DNA of 64,000 nucleotides from Lawsonella clevelandensis. Lineage in GTDB: Bacteria; Actinomycetota; Actinomycetes; Mycobacteriales; Mycobacteriaceae. The notes under the pieces were generated by a model. The model searched no databases, was not told where the DNA came from, and was given only the letters and a program-made list of their open reading frames with translations. Location: contig NZ_CP009312.1 of NCBI RefSeq assembly GCF_001293125.1, positions 434,001 to 498,000 of the forward strand, written 5' to 3'. The position numbers were made by a program, and so were the translations under genes. Positions 50,180-58,077 of the stretch are shown here, piece after piece; the first letter of the stretch is position 1, and the number at the start of each line of letters is the position of its first letter.

Positions 50180-51916
50180 TTAAATACTCCCCTGCTGAGA
50201 GACGGAGTTGGTGGCCGAGGCCGGTTGCTTCACCCACAGATGCTGGTAGATGCCGCTATGTTTGAGCAATTCGTCATGTGTGCCGCGTTCTGCAATGTGC
50301 CCGTTCTGTAGCACCAAAATTTGGTCAGCTGAACGCACAGTCGTCAGATGGTGTGCGACAACCAGGACAGTGCGGTTGCGGGCAAGTTCTGTGATGGCCT
50401 GCTGCATTTTGGTTTCGTTGACGGGGTCAACGTTGGCGGTGACTTCATCCATGATGAGGATGGGTGCATCTTTGAGGAATGCTCTGGCTACAGCGATACG
50501 TTGGCGTTGACCGCCTGACAGTCCGACACCGTTTTCGCCGACCATAGTGCCATAGCCGTCTGGCAAGGTGGTAATGAAGTCGTGGATGCGGGCGAGTTTG
50601 GCAGCAGCTATAACTTCTGCACGGCTAGCCTTAGTGTTTCCGATTCGAATATTGCCTTCAATGGTGTCGGCGAACAGTTGAACGTTTTGCATCACAATAG
50701 ATATGCGGGACAGCAGATCGTCGTAATCCATGTCGCGCACGTCGACGCCACCTACGGTGATACTGCCCTCATCAGTGTCCCAGAAACGTAGCAGCAGGTT
50801 CGTGATGGTCGTTTTCCCTGATCCGGACTCACCTACCAGGGCTGTTAGCGTGCCCTCTGGGACGGTGAAACTTACCTTGTTTAGGGCATTTCGTCCCGGT
50901 TCGTATGCGAAAGTAACTTGCTCAAAGCAAATGCTACTGCCATGGCTGATAGCAGGATGACGTGGTTGTGGCACGGCGGGAGCTTGCATCACCTTTTGGA
51001 TACGCATATAGGAATCGCTGACTTTCACATAGTTCATCCAGTGCGTTTCTAGCGCGGTGAATGGTTTGTAGAACTCGCGCCCGATCACCACGAAGATCAG
51101 GTAGGACAACACAGGCAACCAGCCACCAAGCGTCATGAAAAGACCGACACTTACTACCACCCAAAACGCTAAGTCGACCAGGAATGAGTAGATGGTGAGG
51201 GTGAATGCCTTGTTTTTGGTTGCTACGGTGGACGCTGCCTGAAAGGCCGTGATCGCAAGACCCAGCCTAGTTTCCAGCTTGTCGCTAGCAGTGAAAGCTT
51301 TAAGTACCGGCATACCGCGGATGAATTCGACGAATAATGCTGTCATGTCTGCCGCCCGGTCTCCGGCTTGTTTTTCCAGATGGTTGGCCTTCTTCACCCC
51401 GATGGTTAGCCAAGCGATCGCGAATGGAAGTGTTGACATCATCAACAAGGCCATCCGCCAGTCATAGACCACTAGGGCGATAAACAAAGTGAGTGAAACT
51501 ATAAAGTCAGCGATCATCCTGGTCCACAGGTGTGCGACAACCATCTCCATAGCGTCCACATCGTTATGGATGATTTCCGAGATTTCGCCTAACCGTTCCT
51601 TGGTGTAGTAGCCGAGGGACAAGGCACGAAGGCGTCTAATGACTCTGGCACGCAGCTGGTGGATTAAGTCGAAGCCAGCCAAATGTTTTTGTTTGTCCGC
51701 CAGGATGCCACTGAGTGCCTTGACGACCAGCAGCGCAACCAAGACGACGCCAGTCTGCAACAGGTTGGCCTGGTGGTTCATTACTGCTTCAACGGTTGTT
51801 ATGGCGATCAGCATCATAGCCGTACCGCACAGCGCGTAGACAACGAAGCCTATTACCGCACCAACCAACAGGCGCCGACCGCGCGGGGTAAGTACCCAAA
51901 GAATCGAGCGAATCAT
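50180..51916 (-). CDS. ABC transporter, fused permease and ATPase (intact partner)
   Basis: Type IV (exporter-fold) half transporter of 578 residues: six membrane helices in residues 15-300, then the ATPase domain with Walker A GESGSGKTT, signature LSGGQRQRIAVARAF, Walker B ILIMDEVTANVDP and switch His in VLVVAHHLTTVRSADQI. The start overlaps the end of the preceding subunit (ATGA). Such pairs export drugs, peptides or lipids; some, such as IrtAB and YbtPQ, import siderophores despite the exporter fold. The substrate cannot be read from the sequence. Codon use is more AT-rich than in the neighbours. Confidence 0.9.
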   Translation of the reverse strand: MIRSILWVLTPRGRRLLVGAVIGFVVYALCGTAMMLIAITTVEAVMNHQANLLQTGVVLVALLVVKALSGILADKQKHLAGFDLIHQLRARVIRRLRALSLGYYTKERLGEISEIIHNDVDAMEMVVAHLWTRMIADFIVSLTLFIALVVYDWRMALLMMSTLPFAIAWLTIGVKKANHLEKQAGDRAADMTALFVEFIRGMPVLKAFTASDKLETRLGLAITAFQAASTVATKNKAFTLTIYSFLVDLAFWVVVSVGLFMTLGGWLPVLSYLIFVVIGREFYKPFTALETHWMNYVKVSDSYMRIQKVMQAPAVPQPRHPAISHGSSICFEQVTFAYEPGRNALNKVSFTVPEGTLTALVGESGSGKTTITNLLLRFWDTDEGSITVGGVDVRDMDYDDLLSRISIVMQNVQLFADTIEGNIRIGNTKASRAEVIAAAKLARIHDFITTLPDGYGTMVGENGVGLSGGQRQRIAVARAFLKDAPILIMDEVTANVDPVNETKMQQAITELARNRTVLVVAHHLTTVRSADQILVLQNGHIAERGTHDELLKHSGIYQHLWVKQPASATNSVSQQGSI

Positions 51917-53653
51917 GCTGTTTGACCTGCCTTGATATCCCAGCTGTCTACCAGGTGCTGAGCACGCACCAGGCGTTGATAGGTTTCACAGCGCGACAGT
52001 AACTGTTGGTGCGTTCCAGCATCAACGACGCTGCCTTCATCTAGCACGATAATCTGATCGGCGCTGACGATCGTGTCCAAGTGATGGGCAATAGTAATGA
52101 CCGTCTTATCTTTGGTCAGTTCATCAATAGCTGTCTGAACCAGCTCCTCATTCCCAGAATCAAGGGCGCTGGTTGCTTCCCAACACGACGATCTCAGCAT
52201 TTTTCAGCATTGCCCTGGCAATGGATATTCGCTGTTTTTCCCCTCCCGAAAACTTCACCCCAACCTCTCCAGCCATCGTTTGATAGCCCAGCGGTAAAGC
52301 CTCAATGAACTGGTGGATCTGAGCACGCTTAGCCGCATCGACCACTTGCGAATGGCTAGCATTGGGGTTTCCCACCTTAATGTTGTCCTCTAACGTCAAG
52401 TTGAATAAGAACACGTCCTGTGCGACCAGACCAAAGCTTCGCCTCCAGTCATGCTCTGACACATCGGCAAGACTGCGCCCACCCACAGTGATTCTCCCCC
52501 GGTCGGGTGTCCAAAAACCCATCAGCAGGTGCGCTAACGTCGTTTTTCCACAACCAGAAGAACCAACCAGAGCGTTGACGCTGCCGCGTTTAAAGGTCAG
52601 GTTTACGTCTTTCAATGCAGGCACCTGTTTATTGGGGTAAGTGAACGAAACGCTGTCTAGAACGAGATCACCCTCAACCGACAATTCAGTAGCGTCTCGC
52701 TGAGCGGGTGCGGGCTGCCCTAGGATAGAGCTAATCCCCGTCATGGCCTGGTTAAACATGAATCGGTAATGCTTTAAAGTCGCAATCTTTGCCACCGCAG
52801 CGCTAAACGTCCCAGACAAAACCATGGCAAGGATCAGTCTTTCCACGCTTATTTGGCCGTCTTGCAGTAGCAGCAAACCTACAATCACTGTGCCCACCAT
52901 GCCTGATTCCATGAAGAGAGTGATCAACCCCATCGGTACGGCGATATCGTTCATCGACGTAGAAACCCATCGCACATACTCCTCTGAGGCATCAATGGCC
53001 TTAGCAGTTTTGTCTTCGCTCTTTCCAAAAGCCTTTATCACAGCAATATTGGCCACGTACTCAACGAGACGTTCTTGCATGGCAGTCATATAACGAGCGA
53101 CGGTAGCAAACCCGGTAACCCACTTCGGGCTCGCTAGTCTGCGCACCACCCACATCAGTGGCAAACCGATCACCATCACTAAAGCCAACCGCCAATCCAC
53201 TGCAAGCATCACTACGAATACCACTAGTGGTAGCCCTGTGGCTGACATCGTCTCTGGCAACCCGTGAGCCAAAAATACCTCTACTTGTTCCACATCATTT
53301 TTCATCACGCTAACGAGATCACCGGTACGGCGAACGTGGAAGAATCCCAGCGGCAACGCCTTCAAGTGCTTAAGGATGTGTAATCGCAAGTCAGCTAGGC
53401 TGCCGTAGGCAGCCCGATGCGCCAACCAGGTTGCACAGAATACGCAGCCAGATTTAACTAGCAAGACCACCAGCAGCACAGTCGTCCACACCCACACCAT
53501 CCGGGCGGTCAAATCATCGACGAAATACCGCGCCACTAGATGAATCACCACTATCGGCACCAGCAAATCTAAGGAGACCGACATCACGTTCATTATGTTC
53601 GCCAAGCGGCTTGAACGCTTCGTCTGCTTAACTAACTCTTTTTGCGTGTTCAC
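51913..53653 (-). pseudogene. ABC transporter, fused permease and ATPase, frameshifted at Walker B
   Basis: First subunit of the pair. From the GTG at 53653 the frame runs for 497 codons through six membrane helices, Walker A GSSGCGKTT and signature FSGGEKQRISIARAML, then leaves frame at the Walker B strand (IVVL) and stops at 52160. The rest (EATSALDSGNEELVQ, switch-His region TVITIAHHLDTIVSADQI) continues in another frame to 51913. Two bases are missing around 52178-52183; restoring them gives IVVLDEATSALD and a 580-residue protein, the length of its partner. The lost codon is the Walker B Asp. Either an authentic null allele, a phase-variable or programmed site, or a sequencing error. Confidence 0.88.
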
Positions 53654-53723
53654 TACTCAACCGCCAATAAAACAGAATTATCATTCGATTTTGAATGTAA
53701 AAAATAAACGCTACGTGTCGACC

Positions 53724-53740
53724 ACTCTCTCATAGAGAGT
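53724..53740. repeat. Small hairpin at the tetR stop
   Basis: ACTCTCT-CAT-AGAGAGT, a perfect 7-bp stem with a three-base loop, straddles the tetR stop codon. A T-rich run follows about 20 bases downstream on the minus strand. It may attenuate read-through from tetR into the ABC genes; this is only a suggestion. Confidence 0.4.
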
Positions 53741-54302
53741 TCACCCCTTCGTAGTAGCACTGCATAATGAGGTCAAGGAGTTTCATGGCTTGAGCCTCGT
53801 TCTCAAAATGACGGGCCACTTCCAACAAGCCTTCAACAAAGTTGTTGGCCAACACATGGGGCAAAAGTGCGGGCAAATTCTCAGCAGCGCACCTAGCCAT
53901 CGACCGACCAATATGCGCCTCAACAGCGGAAATCAGCTTGCTTTTAGCCCCTTCATGGATGCTGCCTTGACTCTTGTCCATCAAGATGACGAAAGCCCGG
54001 TGATGGGTCAATAAAACCTGTAGATAACCGTGTGTCACTGCCAAATAACGCCCCAGAGGGTCAGCTGCATCTGCCTGTTCCTCCGCTATCGCAATCTGCT
54101 CAAAGTCAGTTGGAACGTCAGCGATCACTGCATCAAACAGCTCGCTCTTATTCTTGAAATACGAATATAACAAGCTGGTTGATACCTCTGCTTGGGCGGC
54201 AATATCAGCCATCCGCGCCTCGCGAAAACCCTTATCATAAAAGACGTGCATGGCAGCAACAAGCATGCGATCACGAATCTCCGGTTTCAAGACCTGAACC
54301 AT
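53730..54302 (-). CDS. TetR/AcrR family transcriptional regulator
   Basis: Repressor-type protein of 190 residues. The N-terminal helix-turn-helix is typical: RDRMLVAAMHVFYDKGFREARMADIAAQAEVSTSLLYSYFKNKSELF (residues about 9-55). The remainder is a helical ligand-binding domain with no named relative. The ATG at 54302 follows GAAGG; the open frame before it is promoter DNA. It is upstream of and co-directional with the two ABC genes (76-bp gap), so it very likely controls them and itself through the operator just before its start. Confidence 0.92.
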   Translation of the reverse strand: MVQVLKPEIRDRMLVAAMHVFYDKGFREARMADIAAQAEVSTSLLYSYFKNKSELFDAVIADVPTDFEQIAIAEEQADAADPLGRYLAVTHGYLQVLLTHHRAFVILMDKSQGSIHEGAKSKLISAVEAHIGRSMARCAAENLPALLPHVLANNFVEGLLEVARHFENEAQAMKLLDLIMQCYYEGVNSL

Positions 54303-54313
54303 AACAACCTTCT

Positions 54314-54339
54314 CAATAGCGAACCATCGTTCGTTATTG
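54314..54339. promoter_or_regulatory. Predicted TetR operator
   Basis: An 11-bp inverted repeat, CAATAGCGAAC-CATC-GTTCGTTATTG, with one mismatch, ends 12 bases before the tetR start and begins where the predicted -10 element ends. It covers the expected transcription start. Position, size and symmetry are those of an autoregulatory TetR operator. Confidence 0.72.
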
Positions 54340-54368
54340 AAGTTAGTATTACCTAAACAATTTGTCAA
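54340..54368 (-). promoter_or_regulatory. Promoter of the tetR-ABC unit
   Basis: On the minus strand a perfect -35 TTGACA (54368-54363) is followed after 17 bases by TAACTT (54345-54340) as -10. The start of transcription would fall within the inverted repeat 54314-54339. A further small inverted repeat ACAATT-N4-AATTGT at 54357-54372 overlaps the -35. Confidence 0.65.
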
Positions 54369-54534
54369 TTGTACGGACACTCCCACTGCCCCACCTCCTC
54401 GCTCCCACTTCACAGAGGTAAGAACACAAAAATTGATAATCCCCGTTAATCACGTATCTATCCTGTACACCAAAAGTTTTAGGGAATAACCGAAGTATCT
54501 CCGTAGGCACTCTTCGTGTGGGATAATCACTGCT

Positions 54535-55035
54535 ATGAACACTGATAGTGAACCTTCTACTCTGCCGGTGTTCGGCGTCGGACCAGCTTATGTAGCAGGG
54601 ATTTTCACCCTCACGATTCTGGCGGGACTTGCCACCTACCTTGGGTGGATAGCGAAGGCAGCCGTCACCCCACGTTGGTTGCGGATCGTATTCATCACCG
54701 CCGGAGTGCTGACTGCCATTGCAGGAATCACGATATGGTGCCTAGCCGTGATCGGCGCCCGGTCGGTAGAAAAAATAAAAAACAACCAGTTGATGACAGA
54801 CGGCATCTACGCCTGGGTGCGACACCCTGTGTATGCAGCGTTCCTCTTCATCAATACAGGTATTCTCCTCACACTGGGGAACTACTGGCTGCTTATCCTT
54901 CCATTTGTCTACTGGATTTCGTTGAGTGTGTTGATGAAATACACGGAGGAACGGTGGCTCACTCGCCACTACGGACAGCGTTACCTCGACTACGCCCAAC
55001 ACGTCAACCGCGTCATCCCCTGGCCTCCTACCTAG
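54535..55035 (+). CDS. Isoprenylcysteine carboxyl methyltransferase / phospholipid methyltransferase family protein
   Basis: Membrane methyltransferase of 166 residues with four to five helices. The C-terminal catalytic part has the family pattern: DGIYAWVRHPVYAAFLFINTG, then EERWLTRHYGQRYLDYAQHVNRVIPWPP, with the RHP motif and the paired Glu residues that bind SAM. Bacterial members methylate small thiols, isoprenoid or lipid groups; the substrate is unknown. The ATG lacks a ribosome site but GATAAT ends seven bases before it, so it is probably leaderless. Divergent from tetR, with about 230 bp between the two starts. Confidence 0.85.
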   Translation: MNTDSEPSTLPVFGVGPAYVAGIFTLTILAGLATYLGWIAKAAVTPRWLRIVFITAGVLTAIAGITIWCLAVIGARSVEKIKNNQLMTDGIYAWVRHPVYAAFLFINTGILLTLGNYWLLILPFVYWISLSVLMKYTEERWLTRHYGQRYLDYAQHVNRVIPWPPT

Positions 55036-55135
55036 CTCACTCAGACACAGAACGTAGGGTGGCTACCCGCTTTCCCCGTCGACCTACACGCATACCGGAC
55101 TGACACCTAGCTTGATCCCAATTGCAGCCCAATTC

Positions 55136-55181
55136 GTGCCAAAATTGTGCCAAAATCGTGCCGCATTGTATGTTCCGTGCC
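55136..55181. repeat. 11-bp-phased GTGCC repeats beside tRNA-Ala
   Basis: GTGCC begins at 55136, 55147 and 55158, exactly 11 bp apart, with AAAAT spacers after the first two; a fourth copy is at 55177. The block is in the non-coding stretch between the methyltransferase gene and the 3' end of tRNA-Ala. Regular helical phasing suggests protein binding; arm-type integrase sites next to tRNA genes look like this, but no integrase is present. Confidence 0.55.
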
Positions 55182-55274
55182 AGAATTATGGCTCTACAAC
55201 AGCTACATCCACTCGACATTTTCGAAGACGTTCGCTTCAAAAATACGCTTTGAACAGCGGTAATAAAGAAAGAC

Positions 55275-55302
55275 CCCCTGGTCACATATGACCAGGGGTT
55301 TT
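55275..55302. terminator. Bidirectional terminator between methyltransferase gene and tRNA-Ala
   Basis: CCCCTGGTCA-CATA-TGACCAGGGG, a 10-bp perfect stem with four-base loop. On the plus strand TTTTCTCTT follows; on the minus strand TCTTTCTTTATT follows. It therefore fits an intrinsic terminator for tRNA-Ala on the minus strand and for the plus-strand methyltransferase gene. Confidence 0.82.
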
Positions 55303-55308
55303 CTCTTG

Positions 55309-55381
55309 TGGAGCTAAGGGGAATCGAACCCCTGACCTTCTCGATGCGAACGAGACGCGCTACCAACTGCGCTATAGCCCC
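55309..55381 (-). tRNA. tRNA-Ala (anticodon CGC)
   Basis: A 73-base cloverleaf on the minus strand. Acceptor GGGGCTA pairs with TAGCTCC including the G3-U70 pair that marks alanine tRNAs; discriminator A. Anticodon stem TCTCG/CGAGA with loop TTCGCAT, anticodon CGC. T arm GGGG-TTCGATT-CCCC type. No CCA encoded. Confidence 0.95.
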
Positions 55382-55426
55382 AGACCTCCCCCACTGTACC
55401 AGCGAGGGAGGGAAGGTTAGAAATCA

Positions 55427-57157
55427 CTAGCCGACATCCCGGTAGCCACCGCGGCGAGAGAGGTCAAAGCGAACAACATTGTCTGCTGCCTCACACGCAT
55501 TCCAGTAGTCCACGCTGCGGCCACCGGTGTAGTCGCCCACGGCGTAGGGGTCGTCATACTGGTAGGCGGCCTCTGCCTCGTCGTACGCATAGTCCGGTTC
55601 GCGGCGGACAGCGGCGTCGGGGTAACGGGAGGCATTAATACGCACTCGGCCGAAGCGATCCCGCAGGTAGCCGCCATCATCGTAGGAGAACTCTGCCGCG
55701 TGGGCCGCCATGTACTCCTTCATGAACGGACGGGTCTCAAGATTGTCAAAGAGGGGGTCTCCATCATCCACATCAACCAGCGAGTACTGGCCGTGGAAAC
55801 TTAGTGCGGGGGTTTCTTCTTCCTCCCGGTAGCCATATTCGGCCCGCTGTGCTCGCGCCCGGCGCATCTGGGTAAGGCGCCGCTGCCGGAGTTCCTTCTC
55901 CAGCCGGACTTGGCTACGGAGGGCGGCCAGGTAGAACGCAATAACACCGCACCAGGCTGCCGGGGCGATCCATACCAGGCCTCCCAGTACCGCTGCTGCC
56001 GCAATCATCGGGATAAGGAGAACGGCGAGCACAAGGAAGATAACTCGGCGTCGCTTGTAGCGTTTTTGCGCTGCAGCTTCCGCTGCTACGGGGTCATATC
56101 CGCCACGGCCGCGCCGGTGTTCTACCTCCGCGATGTCGTCGGCTGTCAGGGTAAGCTGTGGGGCAGGCTCAGGGATATTGCGGTCCTTCTTAGTGAAGCC
56201 GGAAATCTTGGCGGCGAGAGTGCCGCTGAGACACGAGACGGGAGATGTGCCGCTCGCAGCAGAGTCGACGTCATCACTGTTGTCGTCTGCAAATTCCGTT
56301 TCGGCAATGTCGGCGTCGAGGTCGTCCTCACGCTCGTCTGTGTAGTCGTCGACCACATCGTCTACACCGTCCTCGGTGTCCGCAATCTCCTTGATGGCTG
56401 CAGTTTCCTCGGTAGCTGTGCTGTCCGCAGCGTTCTCATCCTCTTCTGCATCGCCGTCAACAGGATCAGTGGCCACTGCGGCTTCAGACTGGGTCTCGTC
56501 CTCTTCAGCGTCAACAGAAGTATCGCTATCGGCGTTGGTATTCGCAGCGAGGTCAGTTTTCTCCGTGTCTGAGTTCTCCGTCTCCACAATCTTTGTTGCC
56601 GCAGCATCGGGGACAATTTCGGCGTCCATCACGGTGGTCGTATCGATCTCCGCTTCATAGTTGTCGAGGCTTTCCTGCAGAAGCTCCGGGGTGATGACGA
56701 TTTCCTCGGTAGGCGCGTCCGATACGACAGCGTGCGCGTCCGGGCCAAAGATATCGTCGGCAAAGGGCAGTGTTGCTTGGATTACCTCAGGGGAGGTCTT
56801 AGCTGCCATCGTGCTGGTCCTTTCGGAGGACTCCACAGGGTCGTTGGTTGGGGTGGAATCGGCAGAGATTACGGCAGGGTCGACCGTTAGCCGCTTAGCG
56901 TGCTTCCGGGCACTGCGTCGACGTGTTTTTTCCACGGGTCCGAGAGTCTGTGCTGCGGCAGTCTCCTCATCGTCTATCGGGCGGGGGGTAATGCGCCGAC
57001 GAGGTTTGAGCTGTCGATCGTCACCGCGGTGGAGGACACGAGTTGCGGAGAAGGCAGCGGAGGTGCGACGAATCGGCTCCTTGGTATTGACCACCATCGG
57101 GAGCAGTACCAAGAGCCATACGACTACCAGCAGAATAATAAGAAGTGAGCTGGCCAC
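55427..57157 (-). CDS. glpR: Membrane receptor of the gephyrin-like protein (GlpR; Rv0996 family)
   Basis: Membrane protein of 576 residues. One helix at the extreme N-terminus (2-24) is followed by a basic segment, then a long acidic low-complexity region (about 190-300, rich in Asp, Glu, Ala, Thr), two more helices (about 371-390 and 394-414), a basic stretch and a conserved C-terminal part with YSLVDVDDGDPLFDNLETRPFMKEYM. Position (next to rimJ and a MoeA homologue) and topology match Rv0996 and the Corynebacterium glutamicum GlpR, which binds the MoeA-like Glp and links it to the divisome. It is clearly longer than I recall for Rv0996, mainly through the acidic insert. Confidence 0.8.
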   Translation of the reverse strand: MASSLLIILLVVVWLLVLLPMVVNTKEPIRRTSAAFSATRVLHRGDDRQLKPRRRITPRPIDDEETAAAQTLGPVEKTRRRSARKHAKRLTVDPAVISADSTPTNDPVESSERTSTMAAKTSPEVIQATLPFADDIFGPDAHAVVSDAPTEEIVITPELLQESLDNYEAEIDTTTVMDAEIVPDAAATKIVETENSDTEKTDLAANTNADSDTSVDAEEDETQSEAAVATDPVDGDAEEDENAADSTATEETAAIKEIADTEDGVDDVVDDYTDEREDDLDADIAETEFADDNSDDVDSAASGTSPVSCLSGTLAAKISGFTKKDRNIPEPAPQLTLTADDIAEVEHRRGRGGYDPVAAEAAAQKRYKRRRVIFLVLAVLLIPMIAAAAVLGGLVWIAPAAWCGVIAFYLAALRSQVRLEKELRQRRLTQMRRARAQRAEYGYREEEETPALSFHGQYSLVDVDDGDPLFDNLETRPFMKEYMAAHAAEFSYDDGGYLRDRFGRVRINASRYPDAAVRREPDYAYDEAEAAYQYDDPYAVGDYTGGRSVDYWNACEAADNVVRFDLSRRGGYRDVG

Positions 57158-57434
57158 TGTTTCGTCACCTACTCCACATGTGTCTTGACGTTGGAGGTGT
57201 TCCCCATCAGAAGACGATGGTCTTCTGCTGGGTACCGCGAAAATTCACTGTATTTCTAGGCTAACCAGCATTTTTGCGCATTCATTTACGACACACCGGA
57301 GAGCCCATCATTAGCACAACGTTTCACTAATTGACTTAGTTCCCACTAGTAACATCGGCTTCTCTGGCACCTTCTGTTACGTCATTGGGGCTAACAACCC
57401 TGAGCCAACATCTCCCATACAAAACCCCACAATG
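57158..57434. other. Intergenic region upstream of glpR
   Basis: About 277 bp between the rimJ stop and the glpR start, both on the minus strand. It contains the perfect inverted repeat CAGAAGAC-GATG-GTCTTCTG at 57208-57227, about 50 bases before the glpR start, which may be an operator or leader hairpin. No gene or strong terminator is seen. Confidence 0.45.
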
Positions 57435-58073
57435 CTAGAGGCGCTGCGCTTTCCCCGCCCCCACAAGACGACCAACTGCCCCCTGCGGCAACTCCTCCAC
57501 CGTCACCGCCCACAGTTCATGCGTTAAATACCTCCCTTTAATGCGTAAATAGCGCTGCAGCACCCCCTCCTGGTGCATCCCCACCTTTTCCAACACACAA
57601 CGGCTCGCCGCATTACTAGGATGCACCGTTGCCTGCACGCGATGAAGCCGCATTACCTCAAAGGCATAGTCCACAGCCAAAGCCGCAGCCGCCGTGGCCA
57701 CCCCACCACCCGTCATTTGACTGTCCACCCAATAGCCCACAGTTACACCGCGCACCGCCCCATACTCCACATTATTGAGCAACACCTGCCCCGCAATCTG
57801 GCCGTTAAGTACGATGACGAAAGGGACCATCACCCCCATGCGACGCCCCTCCATGAACCACCGATAGGTATCCCGCCACTGCTGCGCCGGAGGCCGTTCC
57901 TTCCAATAGAGCGGGTCTTCAGGATCCGGTTCCCACTCAGCAATCTCCCGCTGCGAACGGGCACGCGACGACATCACCGCAGTTCCATCAGACCACCGCG
58001 GCAACCGCAAATACACGTCCCCCGCAGAGACGCGAATACGTTCAGTAAGGAGCTCTTCTTCCTTAACACTCCA
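57435..58073 (-). CDS. GNAT-family N-acetyltransferase (RimJ-like)
   Basis: Acetyltransferase of the RimJ/RimL group, which acetylates N-terminal residues of ribosomal or other proteins. The GNAT core is present: VPFVIVLNGQIAGQVLLNNVEYGAVRGVTVGYWVDSQMTGGGVATAAAALAVDYAFEVMRLHRVQATVHPSNAASRCVLEKVGMHQEG, with the acetyl-CoA loop (QMTGGGVAT). Start is unclear: TTG at 58073 directly after the glp/moeA stop gives 212 residues and keeps a short conserved lead-in; GTG at 58019 gives 194. Rv0995 has the same neighbours. Confidence 0.85.
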   Translation of the reverse strand, partial: WSVKEEELLTERIRVSAGDVYLRLPRWSDGTAVMSSRARSQREIAEWEPDPEDPLYWKERPPAQQWRDTYRWFMEGRRMGVMVPFVIVLNGQIAGQVLLNNVEYGAVRGVTVGYWVDSQMTGGGVATAAAALAVDYAFEVMRLHRVQATVHPSNAASRCVLEKVGMHQEGVLQRYLRIKGRYLTHELWAVTVEELPQGAVGRLVGAGKAQRL

Positions 58074-58077
58074 CAAA

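Noticed and set aside
55037-55366. 109-codon minus-strand frame across the tRNA-Ala 3' part
   Set aside because: Its N-terminus is the translated tRNA and the rest covers a terminator and repeats; not a gene.
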